NCBI RefSeq assembly: GCF_900236475.1
Contig: NZ_LT963352.1
Span: 6,576,001 to 6,640,000 of the forward strand
Source: Streptomyces chartreusis NRRL 3882
GTDB lineage: Bacteria; Actinomycetota; Actinomycetes; Streptomycetales; Streptomycetaceae
Length of the DNA stretch: 64,000 nucleotides
Direction of reading: 5' to 3'
The notes beneath the pieces are model-generated. The model had not been told where the DNA came from. It saw nothing but the letters and a program-made list of their open reading frames with translations, and ran no database searches. Shown here in pieces: positions 25,068 to 33,991 of this stretch; position 1 is the first letter of the stretch, and every line of letters begins with the position of its first letter. The translations under genes were made by a program, and so were the position numbers.

Positions 25068-26263
25068 GCGGGGACGGGAGCGGGAACCGTGCGCGGCACC
25101 GTCGCACGCCACAGGGCGCGGGCCGCGAGGAGCGTGGCGGCGACCAGCAGGCCGTTGCGCAGGAAGAGCAGGGTCAGGCCGAGGCCGTCACTGGCCACCA
25201 CGTTGGCGAAGTAGAGCGGGAACTCCAGCACCGTCACGAAACACGCCACCAGGACGAGCCCGACCGGCAGCCGCATCCGGCTCCCGGGGAAGTACAGGCA
25301 GACCGCGGCCAGCCCGACCAGCCACACCATGTACTGCGGACTGATCACCCGGCTGGTGGTGGTGAACATCAGCACCGCCACGAAGGCCGCGTCGGCGACC
25401 GTGTGCTCCTCGAAGTGCCGGGCCAGCAGCCGCCACAGCACCAGCCAGCCGAAGGCCGCCCCCGTCAGGAACAGCGCGCCCGTGCTCACCTCGCTCACGT
25501 ACGGCCCGAGGAACTCGATCGAGCCGTAGTTCAGCCGCACCTCGCCCTGCCAGCCGAAGTGCCGGGCGACATGGAAGACCAGCGCGCCCAGCGACTCGAC
25601 CTCGGTGCCCCGGTCGCGCTGGAAGGTCAGGAAGGCGAACGCGCCCGGCACGGCCAGGGCGAACACGCCCGTCACCGCGATGCCGGTCACCACCGCCGAC
25701 ACCCAGGAGGCGGGGCGGCGGGCCGCCAGGAGGAGCATCGCCGGCCAGACCTTCAGCAGCGCGCCGAACGCGGCCAGCGCCCCCATCGCCTTGGGGTGCC
25801 GGGCGCCCGCGAGCAGCGCCGCCACGGCCACCGCCGTGACCATCACGTCGTAGCGGGCGTACACCGTCGGCCCGAGCAGCGGCACGCCCGCCACCCACAC
25901 CCAGGCGCCGCGCAGCGACCTGCCGGGGCGCCGGCCCGCGTACGTCAGCAGGGCCAGGACGGCCAGGTCGGTGACGCAGACCAGGACGAAGAACGCGGTC
26001 GCGTAGGGCAGGAAGGACAGCAGGCCGGGGGAGAGGATCGCCAGGGCGGCGGCGGGCGGGTACTGCCAGGTGACGTCGTCCTGGGGGAACGTTCCGGTGC
26101 GCAGGACGTCGTACCAGCCCTGGTAGATCACGGACACGTCGCTCGTCACGTCCGGGCCCGGGAAGACGTACACCTTCAGCACGAACAGCAGCAGCACCAG
26201 CCTCGTGAGACACCAGACCACCGGCAGACATGCCAGGGACCGCCTCGCGCCCGTCGTCCTCAC
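25025..26263 (-). CDS. GT87-family polyprenol-dependent mannosyltransferase-like membrane protein
   Basis: A 412-residue polytopic protein with about 10 hydrophobic helices, matching the GT87 (DUF2029) family of GT-C glycosyltransferases, some of which extend phosphatidylinositol mannosides in actinobacteria. The first external loop holds acidic residues (PGPDVTSDVSVIYQGW) where GT-C enzymes keep catalytic Asp. The GTG at 26263 follows AGGGA at good spacing. It is divergent from a PimB-like cytosolic mannosyltransferase (118 bases between starts), so both probably serve cell-envelope mannoside synthesis. The specific acceptor is not shown. Confidence 0.82.
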   Translation of the reverse strand: MRTTGARRSLACLPVVWCLTRLVLLLFVLKVYVFPGPDVTSDVSVIYQGWYDVLRTGTFPQDDVTWQYPPAAALAILSPGLLSFLPYATAFFVLVCVTDLAVLALLTYAGRRPGRSLRGAWVWVAGVPLLGPTVYARYDVMVTAVAVAALLAGARHPKAMGALAAFGALLKVWPAMLLLAARRPASWVSAVVTGIAVTGVFALAVPGAFAFLTFQRDRGTEVESLGALVFHVARHFGWQGEVRLNYGSIEFLGPYVSEVSTGALFLTGAAFGWLVLWRLLARHFEEHTVADAAFVAVLMFTTTSRVISPQYMVWLVGLAAVCLYFPGSRMRLPVGLVLVACFVTVLEFPLYFANVVASDGLGLTLLFLRNGLLVAATLLAARALWRATVPRTVPAPVPAQPTTRTDETPVST

Positions 26264-26368
26264 CAGATCCCTGCCCGTCCGCGTGCCGTGTCGAGGAGGC
26301 CATGATGTCCCCGTCGGCTGTGAGCGTGCCACACCTGCCGGTGCGTACGGTCGTGAGGGGCGGTTCGG

Positions 26369-26382
26369 TAGGGTCGGCGGCG
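26369..26382 (+). promoter_or_regulatory. -10 box giving a leaderless mRNA for the PimB-like gene
   Basis: TAGGGT (26369-26374) ends seven bases before the GTG start at 26382, which places the transcription start on the start codon itself. No Shine-Dalgarno sequence precedes the GTG. Confidence 0.55.
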
Positions 26383-27524
26383 TGCGCAAGACCCTGATCG
26401 TGACGAACGACTTCCCGCCCCGGCCGGGCGGCATCCAGGCGTTTCTGCACAACATGGCGCTGCGGCTGGATCCGCAGCGGCTGGTCGTCTACGCGTCGAC
26501 CTGGAAGCGGAGCCGGGAGGGCGTGGAGGCGACCGCCGCCTTCGACGCCGAGCAGCCCTTCACCGTCGTACGGGACCGTACGACCATGCTGCTGCCGACG
26601 CCGGGTGTCACCCGGCGGGCCGTGGGACTGCTGCGGGAGCACGGGTGCACGTCGGTGTGGTTCGGGGCGGCGGCCCCCCTGGGCCTGATGGCGCCGGCGC
26701 TGCGGAGCGCGGGCGCCGAACGGCTGGTCGCCACCACGCACGGCCACGAGGCCGGCTGGGCCCAACTGCCCGCCGCCCGGCAACTGCTGCGCCGGATCGG
26801 CGACTCCACGGACACGATCACCTACCTCGGCGAGTACACGCGCTCCCGGATCGCCGGCGCGCTGAGCCCCCAGGCGGCCGCGCGGATGGCGCAGCTGCCG
26901 CCGGGCGTCGACGAGAAGACCTTCCACCCCGGCTCGGGCGGCGACGAGATCCGGGCGAGGCTCGGCCTGACGGACCGCCCCGTGGTGGTGTGCGTCTCCC
27001 GGCTGGTGCGGCGCAAGGGCCAGGACACCCTGATCCGGGCCATGCCCCGGATCCTGGCGGCCGAGCCGGACGCCGTGCTGCTGATCGTCGGAGGCGGCCC
27101 GTACGAGAAGGACCTCCGCAGGCTGGCCCACGACACGGGCGTCGCCGCCTCCGTCCGCTTCACGGGCCCGGTGCCCTGGGCGGAGCTGCCCGCCCACTAC
27201 GGCGCCGGTGACGTCTTCGCCATGCCCTGCCGGACCCGCCGCGGCGGCCTGGACGTGGAGGGCCTCGGCATCGTCTACCTGGAGGCGTCGGCGACCGGGC
27301 TGCCCGTCGTGGCCGGCGACTCGGGCGGCGCCCCGGACGCGGTCCTGGACGGCGAGACCGGCTGGGTGGTGCGCGGTGGCTCCCCCGAGGAGGCGGCCGA
27401 CCGCATCACGACCCTCCTGGCAGACGCCGAGCTGCGCCGCAGGATGGGCGAGCGGGGCCGCGAGTGGGTCGAGGAGAAGTGGCGCTGGGACCTCCTCGCG
27501 GAGCACCTGAAGAACTTGCTGTAG
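26382..27524 (+). CDS. GT4 glycosyltransferase, PimB-like
   Basis: A 380-residue GT-B enzyme. It opens with VRKTLIVTNDFPPRPGGIQAF, typical of the mycobacterial PimB'/MgtA group that adds mannose from GDP-mannose to phosphatidylinositol monomannoside. The donor site is seen in SRLVRRKGQDTLIRAMP and the GT4 EX7E-type segment EGLGIVYLEA. Function as a phosphatidylinositol mannosyltransferase is inferred from family and from the divergent GT87 neighbour. The GTG at 26382 is taken as the start because it begins the first beta strand and coincides with the likely transcription start. Confidence 0.88.
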   Translation: MRKTLIVTNDFPPRPGGIQAFLHNMALRLDPQRLVVYASTWKRSREGVEATAAFDAEQPFTVVRDRTTMLLPTPGVTRRAVGLLREHGCTSVWFGAAAPLGLMAPALRSAGAERLVATTHGHEAGWAQLPAARQLLRRIGDSTDTITYLGEYTRSRIAGALSPQAAARMAQLPPGVDEKTFHPGSGGDEIRARLGLTDRPVVVCVSRLVRRKGQDTLIRAMPRILAAEPDAVLLIVGGGPYEKDLRRLAHDTGVAASVRFTGPVPWAELPAHYGAGDVFAMPCRTRRGGLDVEGLGIVYLEASATGLPVVAGDSGGAPDAVLDGETGWVVRGGSPEEAADRITTLLADAELRRRMGERGREWVEEKWRWDLLAEHLKNLL

Positions 27525-27535
27525 TTGTCTTCCCT

Positions 27536-27633
27536 CAGGGGCGCGGGGCTGTATCGATGTGCGGCTCCGCCGCGTGGGCGCGACAGGCCACACACGACCC
27601 GCACCCGCCCGCAACGATCAAGCGGCACCCCAC
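27536..27633 (+). repeat. Dispersed intergenic repeat, copy B (truncated by IS)
   Basis: Begins with CAGGGGCGCGGGG 12 bases after the GT4 stop. It shares the GCGACAGGCCACA and CCCGCACCCGCCC segments with copy A, plus an extra GC-rich hairpin (GCGGCTCCGCCGC) in the middle. It runs up to the TA target site of the IS630 element. Confidence 0.7.
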
Positions 27634-27635
27634 TA

Positions 27636-27659
27636 GTGACCTGAGTCAGAGATTCGTCG
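27636..27659 (+). repeat. Left terminal inverted repeat of the IS
   Basis: 24 bases, identical to the reverse complement of 28735-28758; preceded by target TA at 27634-27635. Confidence 0.95.
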
Positions 27660-27669
27660 TTAGTCGGGC

Positions 27670-28761
27670 ATGAGTCGTCCGGGTCCGAAGATTCCGCCGT
27701 TGTCGGTCACCGATGCCCAGCGGGCGGTGCTGGAAGGCTGGTTACGCCGCCGTACGACGGCTCAGGCTCTGGCTCAGCGGTCGCGGATCGTGCTGGAGTG
27801 CGCCGAAGGCCACTCGATCATGGAGGTGTCCCGCCGGCTGCGGATCGCTCCGGACACGGTCCGCACCTGGCGGCGCCGCTTCATCGAGCGGGGACTGGAC
27901 GGCTTGTGCGACGACCTGCGGCCCGGCGTGCCCCGGAAGATCACCGATGCCGACGTCGAGCGGGTCATCGTCAAGACGCTCGAGGAGACGCCGAAGAACG
28001 CGACCCACTGGTCGACCAGGTCGATGGCCACGGCCACGGGGATGTCCCAGTCGACCATCTCGCGGATCTGGCGGGCGTTCGCCCTGGCCCCGCACCGGTC
28101 GCAGACGTTCAAGCTGTCCACCGACCCGCTGTTCATCGACAAGGTCCGCGACGTCGTCGGTCTGTATCTCGATCCGCCCGAGAAGGCCCTGGTGCTCTGC
28201 GTGGACGAGAAGTCGCAGATCCAGGCACTGGACCGGTCCCAGCCTGTTCTGCCGATGGTGCCCGGCGTTCCCGAACGCCGCAGCCACGACTACGTCCGGG
28301 CCGGCACCACGACCCTCTTCGCCGCCCTCGAGGTCGCCACCGGCAAGGTCATCGGCTCCCTCCACCGCCGCCACCGGGCGGCGGAGTTCAAGAAGTTCCT
28401 CGCGAAGCTGGACAAGGAAGTCCCGGCTGATCTGCAGGTTCATTTGATCCTGGACAACTACGCGACCCACAAGACCCCGGACATCAAGCGGTGGCTGCTG
28501 GCGCACCCTCGGTTCCACCTGCACTTCACGCCGACCAGCGCGTCCTGGCTGAACCTGGTCGAGCGGTGGTTCGCCGAACTGACCCAGAAGAAGCTCAAGC
28601 GCGGCGTCCACCGCTCCGTCCAAGCCCTCGAACGCGACATCCGGGCCTGGCTCGCCGACTGGAACGAGCACCCCAGACCGTTCGTCTGGACGAAGACAGC
28701 CGACGAGATCCTCGACAAAGTCGCCGCCTACTGCCGACGAATCTCTGACTCAGGTCACTAG
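27670..28761 (+). CDS. IS630-family transposase
   Basis: A 363-residue transposase. N-terminal helix-turn-helix (about 25-75, with EVSRRLRIAPDTVRTWRRRF) binds the element ends. The DDE catalytic core has D179 in CVDEKSQ, D262 in LILDNYATH and E298 in LNLVERWF, spacing 35 between the last two, as in the IS630 group. The ORF is intact. Its C-terminal codons run through the right inverted repeat, and the stop TAG uses the duplicated target TA plus the first G of flanking host DNA, so the gene extends three bases beyond the element. Confidence 0.96.
   Translation: MSRPGPKIPPLSVTDAQRAVLEGWLRRRTTAQALAQRSRIVLECAEGHSIMEVSRRLRIAPDTVRTWRRRFIERGLDGLCDDLRPGVPRKITDADVERVIVKTLEETPKNATHWSTRSMATATGMSQSTISRIWRAFALAPHRSQTFKLSTDPLFIDKVRDVVGLYLDPPEKALVLCVDEKSQIQALDRSQPVLPMVPGVPERRSHDYVRAGTTTLFAALEVATGKVIGSLHRRHRAAEFKKFLAKLDKEVPADLQVHLILDNYATHKTPDIKRWLLAHPRFHLHFTPTSASWLNLVERWFAELTQKKLKRGVHRSVQALERDIRAWLADWNEHPRPFVWTKTADEILDKVAAYCRRISDSGH
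28735..28758 (-). repeat. Right terminal inverted repeat of the IS
   Basis: 24 bases, also coding for the last transposase residues; followed by TA at 28759-28760. Confidence 0.95.
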
Positions 28762-28793
28762 GCGGAACCCGAAAATCCGCCGATGCTGCGCAC

Positions 28794-30431
28794 ATGACAT
28801 CTAACCTGATGCCCCGTCAGCTGACAAGACGTCAGATCCTCGGCATGGCAGCCCTGCAAACCGCAGCCACCCTGGGATTCACCCGCATCGGACTCGACTC
28901 CGCCCGAGCGGCGCAGCCACACGCAGTCGACACCGCCCCCGCCATCGTCGTCGGCTCCGGCTACGGCGGCGCCGTAGCCGCCCTCCGCCTCGCCCAGGCC
29001 GGCATCCGCACCCTCGTCCTGGAAATGGGCCGCCTCTGGAACACCGCGGGCCCGGACGGCAACGTCTTCTGCTCCACCCGCACCCCGGACCAGCGCTCCA
29101 TGTGGTTCCGCACCCGCACCGAGGCCCCCCTGGGCACCTTCCTGTGGCTGGACGTCGTCAACAGGGACATCAGCCGCTACCCGGGCGTCCTGGACCGCGT
29201 CCACTTCGCGCAGATGTCCGTGTACGTCGGCCGGGGCGTCGGCGGCGGCTCGCTGGTCAACGGGAGCATGGCGGTCACCCCGCCGAGGGCGTACTTCGCC
29301 GAGCAGTTCCCCACCGTCGACGCCGACGAGATGTACGGCACGTACTTCCCGCGCGCCCGCGCCGCCCTCGGCGTGAACACCGTCGACCCCGCCTGGTTCG
29401 AGTCGACGGACTGGTACCGCTTCACCCGCGTCTCCCGCAAGCACGCCGACAACGCCGGCCTGCGGACCACCTTCGTGCCGAGCGTCTACGACTTCGGCCA
29501 CATGGCGCGCGAGGCGGCCGGCACCGCCCCGAAGTCCGCGCTCGCCGGCGAGGTCATCTACGGCAACAACCACGGCAAGCGCAGCCTCGACAAGACCTAC
29601 CTCGCCGCCGCCCTCGGCACCGGCAAGGTCACCATCCACACCCTGGAGAAGGTGCGCGCGATCAGCAGGGCGCCGGACGGCACCTACGTCCTGACCGCCG
29701 ACCGCATCGACGCCACCGGCCGGGTCGTCGAGACCAAGGAGTACGGCTGCACGTACCTCTTCCTCGGCGGCGGCAGCCTCGGCACCACCGAACTGCTGCT
29801 GCGCGCCCGGGAGACGGGCACCCTGCCCGATCTCGACCCCGGCGTCGGCACCGGCTGGGGCACCAACGGCAACGTGATGCTCGGCCGGGCCAACCACCTG
29901 TGGGACACGGTCGGAGCGAACCAGTCGACCATGCCGGTCATGGGCATCGACGACTGGGCCAACGCCGCCAACCGCGTGTTCGCCGAGATCGCCCCGCTGC
30001 CGACCGGGCTGGAGCACTGGGTGAGCCTCTATCTGGCGATCACGGGGAACCCGGAGCGGGCGTCCTTCTCGTACGACACCGGCTCGGGCGAGCTGCGCCT
30101 CGGGTGGACGGCCGCCCACAGCGCGGTCTCCGTGGCCATGGCCAGGAAGCTGTTCGACCGGATCAACGCGGCCAACTCGACGATCTACCGCTACGACCTC
30201 TTCGGATCGAGCAGCAAGGTCTTCGCCGACGACTTCACCTACCACCCGCTGGGCGGCTGCGTGCTGGGCCGGGCGACGGACGACTACGGGCGCGTGAAGG
30301 GGTACCCCCGGCTGTACGTCACGGACGGCTCGCTCGTGCCCGGGTCGCTCGGGGTGAACCCCTTCGTGACCATCACCGCGCTCGCCGAACGCACGATGGC
30401 GCGGGTCCTCGCCGAGGACACCGCGCCATAG
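28794..30431 (+). CDS. Cholesterol oxidase (GMC family, Tat-exported)
   Basis: A 545-residue flavoprotein closely resembling the secreted Streptomyces cholesterol oxidase. It oxidises the 3-beta-hydroxyl of sterols and isomerises the product to 4-en-3-one. The N-terminus has a twin-arginine signal (LTRRQILGMAA) cleaved near residue 40. The FAD-binding GSGYGG is at 54-59. The active-site residues known from the SA-COO enzyme are present: Glu398 (FAEIAP), His484 (YHPLGG) and Asn522 (GVNPFVT). ATG at 28794; a second ATG five codons later is possible. There is no clear Shine-Dalgarno, and the IS ends only 35 bases upstream, so native promoter elements may be displaced. Confidence 0.93.
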   Translation: MTSNLMPRQLTRRQILGMAALQTAATLGFTRIGLDSARAAQPHAVDTAPAIVVGSGYGGAVAALRLAQAGIRTLVLEMGRLWNTAGPDGNVFCSTRTPDQRSMWFRTRTEAPLGTFLWLDVVNRDISRYPGVLDRVHFAQMSVYVGRGVGGGSLVNGSMAVTPPRAYFAEQFPTVDADEMYGTYFPRARAALGVNTVDPAWFESTDWYRFTRVSRKHADNAGLRTTFVPSVYDFGHMAREAAGTAPKSALAGEVIYGNNHGKRSLDKTYLAAALGTGKVTIHTLEKVRAISRAPDGTYVLTADRIDATGRVVETKEYGCTYLFLGGGSLGTTELLLRARETGTLPDLDPGVGTGWGTNGNVMLGRANHLWDTVGANQSTMPVMGIDDWANAANRVFAEIAPLPTGLEHWVSLYLAITGNPERASFSYDTGSGELRLGWTAAHSAVSVAMARKLFDRINAANSTIYRYDLFGSSSKVFADDFTYHPLGGCVLGRATDDYGRVKGYPRLYVTDGSLVPGSLGVNPFVTITALAERTMARVLAEDTAP

Positions 30432-30444
30432 CCGACCCCTGGGG

Positions 30445-32241
30445 TCACTTCGCGTAGATCGCCTCGACCTCGTGCGCGTAGTCCTTCGCCACCACGTTCC
30501 GCTTCAGCTTCAGCGAGGGGGTCAGGTGGCCCGACTCCTCCGTGAACTGGGAGGACAGAATGCGGAACTTCCGCACCGATTCCGCCTTCGACACCGCGGC
30601 GTTGCCGTCGTCGACCGCCGCCTGGATCGCGGCCAGCAGATCCGGGTCCTCGCACAGCGACGCCGCGGTGGAACCCGCCGGCTTGCCGTGGTCCGCGCAC
30701 CAACGGCCCAGGAACTCCTCGTCGATGGTGATCAGCGCGCCGACGAACGGCCGCCCGTCGCCCACCACCATGCACTCCGCGACCAGCGCGTGCGCCCGGA
30801 TGCGGTCCTCGATCACGGCCGGGGCGACGTTCTTGCCGCCCGCGGTGACGATGATCTCCTTCTTGCGGCCGGTGATCCGCAGGTAGCCGTCCTCGTCGAG
30901 GGTGCCGATGTCACCGGTGTGGAACCACCCGTCGGCCAGCGCCTCCGCGGTCGCGCCGGGGTTGTTCCAGTACTCCTTGAACAGGTGCTCGCCGTGCAGC
31001 AGCACCTCGCCGTCGTCGGCGATCCGGACCACCGAACCGGGCAGCGGCTGGCCGACCGTGCCGATCTTCTGCCGGTCCCAGGGGTTGAACGCGGTGGCCG
31101 CGCAGGACTCGGTCAGGCCGTAGCCCTCCAGGACCGTGAAGCCGATGCCGCGGAAGAAGTGGCCGAGGCGCTCGCCCAGCGGGGCACCGCCGGAGATGGC
31201 GTACTCGCCCCGGCCGCCGAGGACCGCGCGGAGCTTGCTGTAGACGAGCTTGTCGAACGTCCTGTGCTTGATCCTCAGGCCGAGGGAGGGGCCCGAGGGG
31301 GTGTCCAGCGCCTTGCTGTACGCGATCGCCGTGTCGGCGGCCTTGTCGAAGATCTTGCCCTTGCCGTCGGCCTGCGCCTTGGCGCGCGCCGAGTTGTAGA
31401 CCTTCTCGAAGACCCGCGGCACGCCCAGGATCAGCGTCGGGCGGAACGCGGCCAGCTCGTCGGTGAGGTTCTTGATGTCCGGGACACAGCCCAGCTTGAT
31501 CGGCGCCATCATCGGCGCGATCTGCACCAGCCGCCCGAAGACGTGCGCGAGCGGGAGGAACAGCAGCACCGAGCACTCACCGGTGCGGAACAGCGGACGC
31601 AGCCGCTCCACGATGTTGCCGCACTCCGCGAAGAAGCTGCGGTGGGTGAGCACGCAGCCCTTGGGGCGGCCGGTGGTGCCCGAGGTGTAGACGATGGTCG
31701 CCGGGTCGTCGGCCTTGGCGAACGAGCCGCGCTCCTCGACCGTCTCGTCGGTGACGTCCTGGCCGAGCCGGCCCAGCTCGTCGATGCCGCCGCCGTCGAT
31801 CTGCCACACGTGCTTGAGCGCCGGAAGCCCGTCGCGCACCGACTCGATCGCGGCCGAGTGGGCGTCCGACTCCACGACACAGGCGGTCGCGCCGGAGTCG
31901 CCGAGGATCCACTGCACCTGCTCCGGCGAACTGGTCTCGTACACCGGCACGGTCACCGCGCCCGCGCTCCAGATCGCGAAGTCCAGCAGCGTCCACTCGT
32001 AACGGGTGCGGGACATCAGGCCCACCCGGTCGCCCGGCTGGACCCCGGCGGCGATCAGCCCCTTCGCGGCCGTGTGCACCTCGGCGAGGAAGGCGGTGGC
32101 CGTGACGTCCTGCCAGGCGCCGCCGACCTTGCGGGCGATGACGGCGACGTCCGGGTGCTGCGCGGCGTTTCTGCGGACGATGTCGGTCAGATTGCCGTCC
32201 GCAGGGACCTCGTACAAAGCCGGAAGGCTGAACTCGCGCAA
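30445..32241 (-). CDS. Long-chain fatty acid-CoA ligase (FadD15-like)
   Basis: AMP-forming acyl-CoA synthetase of 598 residues that activates fatty acids for degradation or lipid synthesis. The P-loop-like motif YTSGTTGRPKGC, the LEGYGLTES motif and the C-terminal hinge GRKKEIIVTAGGKNVAP with its catalytic lysine are all present. The start is TTG at 32241, preceded by GAGGAG. It is convergent with cholesterol oxidase, with only 13 bases between stops. A palindrome lies in the 296-bp region shared with the divergent phosphoesterase gene. Confidence 0.94.
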   Translation of the reverse strand: MREFSLPALYEVPADGNLTDIVRRNAAQHPDVAVIARKVGGAWQDVTATAFLAEVHTAAKGLIAAGVQPGDRVGLMSRTRYEWTLLDFAIWSAGAVTVPVYETSSPEQVQWILGDSGATACVVESDAHSAAIESVRDGLPALKHVWQIDGGGIDELGRLGQDVTDETVEERGSFAKADDPATIVYTSGTTGRPKGCVLTHRSFFAECGNIVERLRPLFRTGECSVLLFLPLAHVFGRLVQIAPMMAPIKLGCVPDIKNLTDELAAFRPTLILGVPRVFEKVYNSARAKAQADGKGKIFDKAADTAIAYSKALDTPSGPSLGLRIKHRTFDKLVYSKLRAVLGGRGEYAISGGAPLGERLGHFFRGIGFTVLEGYGLTESCAATAFNPWDRQKIGTVGQPLPGSVVRIADDGEVLLHGEHLFKEYWNNPGATAEALADGWFHTGDIGTLDEDGYLRITGRKKEIIVTAGGKNVAPAVIEDRIRAHALVAECMVVGDGRPFVGALITIDEEFLGRWCADHGKPAGSTAASLCEDPDLLAAIQAAVDDGNAAVSKAESVRKFRILSSQFTEESGHLTPSLKLKRNVVAKDYAHEVEAIYAK

Positions 32242-32468
32242 GACTGCTGCTCCTCATAGGGCGCCGGCGCCACGACGTTGTGTGATGCGACGGTCCGGTC
32301 CAAGGCTCGGGCAGGTGCTCGGACATTCACTTGTTGAAATGCAGAGCACGACTGGACTGCCCGGACGTTACCCGCCGGTATGCGTCTCCGACAGGGGGTC
32401 CCGTCGAGATGTTCGCTGCGTCACACAGTTGGGTATTCCTTCGCGCACAGTAGTCCACCCACTAACTG

Positions 32469-32478
32469 ACTGGCCAGT
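32469..32478. promoter_or_regulatory. Palindrome in the fadD/phosphoesterase intergenic region
   Basis: ACTGGCCAGT, a perfect 10-bp palindrome flanked by further ACTAACTG/AGTAACCG partial symmetry. It is a candidate operator. The rest of the 296-bp region (32242-32537) shows no gene; TACCCT at 32524-32529, nine bases before the phosphoesterase ATG, could be a -10 box. Confidence 0.4.
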
Positions 32479-32537
32479 AACCGCAGGTAGGGCCGCCACT
32501 GTTCACAACCGCACCGCTCGACCTACCCTTGATCGCC

Positions 32538-33335
32538 ATGGCACCCACACCAGCCGGAAAACACAGGACGCGCGTGCATGTGGTGAGCGACGTGCACGGC
32601 AACGCCCGTGACCTGGCCAGGGCCGGCGAGGGCGCCGACGCCCTGATCTGCCTGGGCGACCTCGTCCTCTTCCTCGACTACGCCGACCACTCGCGCGGCA
32701 TCTTCCCCGACCTGTTCGGCGCCGAGAACGCCGACCGCATCGTCGCGCTGCGCACCGCCCGCCGCTTCCAGGAGGCGCGGGAGTTCGGGGCCCGGCTGTG
32801 GGCCGGCGTCGGCGAGGACCGCGCCTCGGTGATCGAGAAGGCGGTGCGCAAGCAGTACGCCGAGATGTTCGCGGCGTTCCCCACTCCTACGTACGCGACC
32901 TACGGCAATGTCGACATGCCGCCCCTGTGGCCGGAGTACGCCGGCCCCGGCACGACCGTCCTCGACGGCGAGCGCGTCGAGATCGGCGGCTGGGTCTTCG
33001 GCTTCGTCGGCGGCGGCCTGCGGACGCCGATGCGGACACCGTACGAGATCAGCGACGAGGAGTACGCGGCGAAGATCGAGGCGGTCGGCGAGGTCGACGT
33101 GCTGTGCACGCACATCCCGCCCGAAGTGCCCGAACTGGTCTACGACACCGTCGCGCGCCGCTTCGAGCGCGGCAGCCGGGCCCTGCTGGACGCCATCCGC
33201 CGCACCCGCCCCCGCTACTCCCTCTTCGGGCACGTCCACCAGCCGCTGGTGCGGCGGATGCGGATCGGGGCGACCGAGTGTGTGAACGTGGGGCACTTCG
33301 CGGGGACCGGTACGCCGTGGGCGCTGGAATGGTGA
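32538..33335 (+). CDS. Metallophosphoesterase
   Basis: A 265-residue calcineurin-like phosphoesterase with the metal-binding signature in order: DVHGN (about 20), GDLV (about 43), GNVDMP (about 124), a His in CTHIPP and GHVHQP near the C-terminus. A dinuclear metal centre is therefore complete. Its substrate cannot be read from sequence; the family includes cyclic nucleotide and phospholipid-related enzymes. The ATG at 32538 is chosen over a TTG three codons upstream. The mRNA may be leaderless. Confidence 0.92.
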   Translation: MAPTPAGKHRTRVHVVSDVHGNARDLARAGEGADALICLGDLVLFLDYADHSRGIFPDLFGAENADRIVALRTARRFQEAREFGARLWAGVGEDRASVIEKAVRKQYAEMFAAFPTPTYATYGNVDMPPLWPEYAGPGTTVLDGERVEIGGWVFGFVGGGLRTPMRTPYEISDEEYAAKIEAVGEVDVLCTHIPPEVPELVYDTVARRFERGSRALLDAIRRTRPRYSLFGHVHQPLVRRMRIGATECVNVGHFAGTGTPWALEW

Positions 33336-33446
33336 GGACGTCCCAGGTCGGGTGAGATCGGCGGGTCCCGTGCGCGGTAGCCTTCACGCTGCACGCGTTT
33401 GCGCACGACGACCTCATACCGGCCCGTATCTGGAGGAGCCACGGCG

Positions 33447-33887
33447 ATGGCGGAACACACCAGCTCGAGCATCACCATCGAGGCGGCCCCGGCCGACGTC
33501 ATGGCGGTCATCTCCGATTTCGCCCGCTACCCGGACTGGACGGGCGAGGTGAAGGAGGCCGAGGTGCTCAAGAGCGACGAGCAGGGCCGCGCCGAACAGG
33601 TCCGGCTCGTCATGGACGCCGGTGCGATCAAGGACGACCAGGTCCTCGCGTACACGTGGACCGGCGAGAACGAGGTCTCCTGGACCCTGGTCAAGTCCCA
33701 GATGCTCCGGTCCCTGGACGGCACATACCTGTTGAAGCCGGCGGGGGCGGGGGGCACCGAGGTCACGTACGCGCTGACCGTCGACGTCAAGATCCCCATG
33801 CTCGGCATGATCAAGCGCAAGGCGGAGAAGGTCATCATCGACCGGGCGCTGGCGGGTCTGAAGAAGCGAGTGGAAGCGGGCAAGTAG
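33447..33887 (+). CDS. SRPBCC (START-like) family protein
   Basis: A 146-residue single-domain protein of the polyketide cyclase/dehydrase-lipid transport superfamily. The characteristic opening is SSSITIEAAPADVMAVISDFARYPDWTG, followed by alternating strands and a long C-terminal helix (VIIDRALAGLKKRVE). It probably binds a hydrophobic ligand. The ATG at 33447 has GGAGGAG upstream at ideal spacing, which decides the start over a longer in-frame reading. The ArsA-like gene follows after repeat copy C, so the two may be functionally linked. Confidence 0.9.
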   Translation: MAEHTSSSITIEAAPADVMAVISDFARYPDWTGEVKEAEVLKSDEQGRAEQVRLVMDAGAIKDDQVLAYTWTGENEVSWTLVKSQMLRSLDGTYLLKPAGAGGTEVTYALTVDVKIPMLGMIKRKAEKVIIDRALAGLKKRVEAGK

Positions 33888-33892
33888 GGGTC

Positions 33893-33968
33893 GCGCCGTA
33901 GCGGCGCCCGCGCCGTGCCGGGCGCGGCCCGTCGTGGCTGGTCGCGCAGTTCCCCGCGCCCCGGAGGG
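33893..33968 (-). repeat. Dispersed intergenic repeat, copy C (inverted)
   Basis: On the minus strand it reads CCGGGGCGCGGGGAACTGCGCGACCAGCCACGAC, split here only for description into core CCGGGGCGCGGGG and GCGCGACCAGCC. It is in opposite orientation to copies A, B and D and lies between the START-like and ArsA-like genes. Confidence 0.72.
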
Positions 33969-33991
33969 CGTGTCGGTTACCGTTCACCCCC

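Larger units (their letters stand above)
27636..28758 (+). mobile_element. IS630-family insertion sequence
   Basis: A 1,123-bp element bounded by perfect 24-bp terminal inverted repeats (27636-27659 and 28735-28758), outer end GTGACCTGAGTCAGAG. It is flanked by TA on each side (27634-27635 and 28759-28760), the TA target duplication of IS630/Tc1 elements, within a host CTAG. It holds one intact transposase gene. With identical ends and no frameshift, it looks recent and potentially active. Confidence 0.95.

Noticed and set aside
25188..27614. An 808-codon minus-strand frame
   Set aside because: It is antisense to the PimB-like gene and out of frame with GT87; composition (Arg/Gly-rich) is that of a shadow of GC-rich coding DNA.
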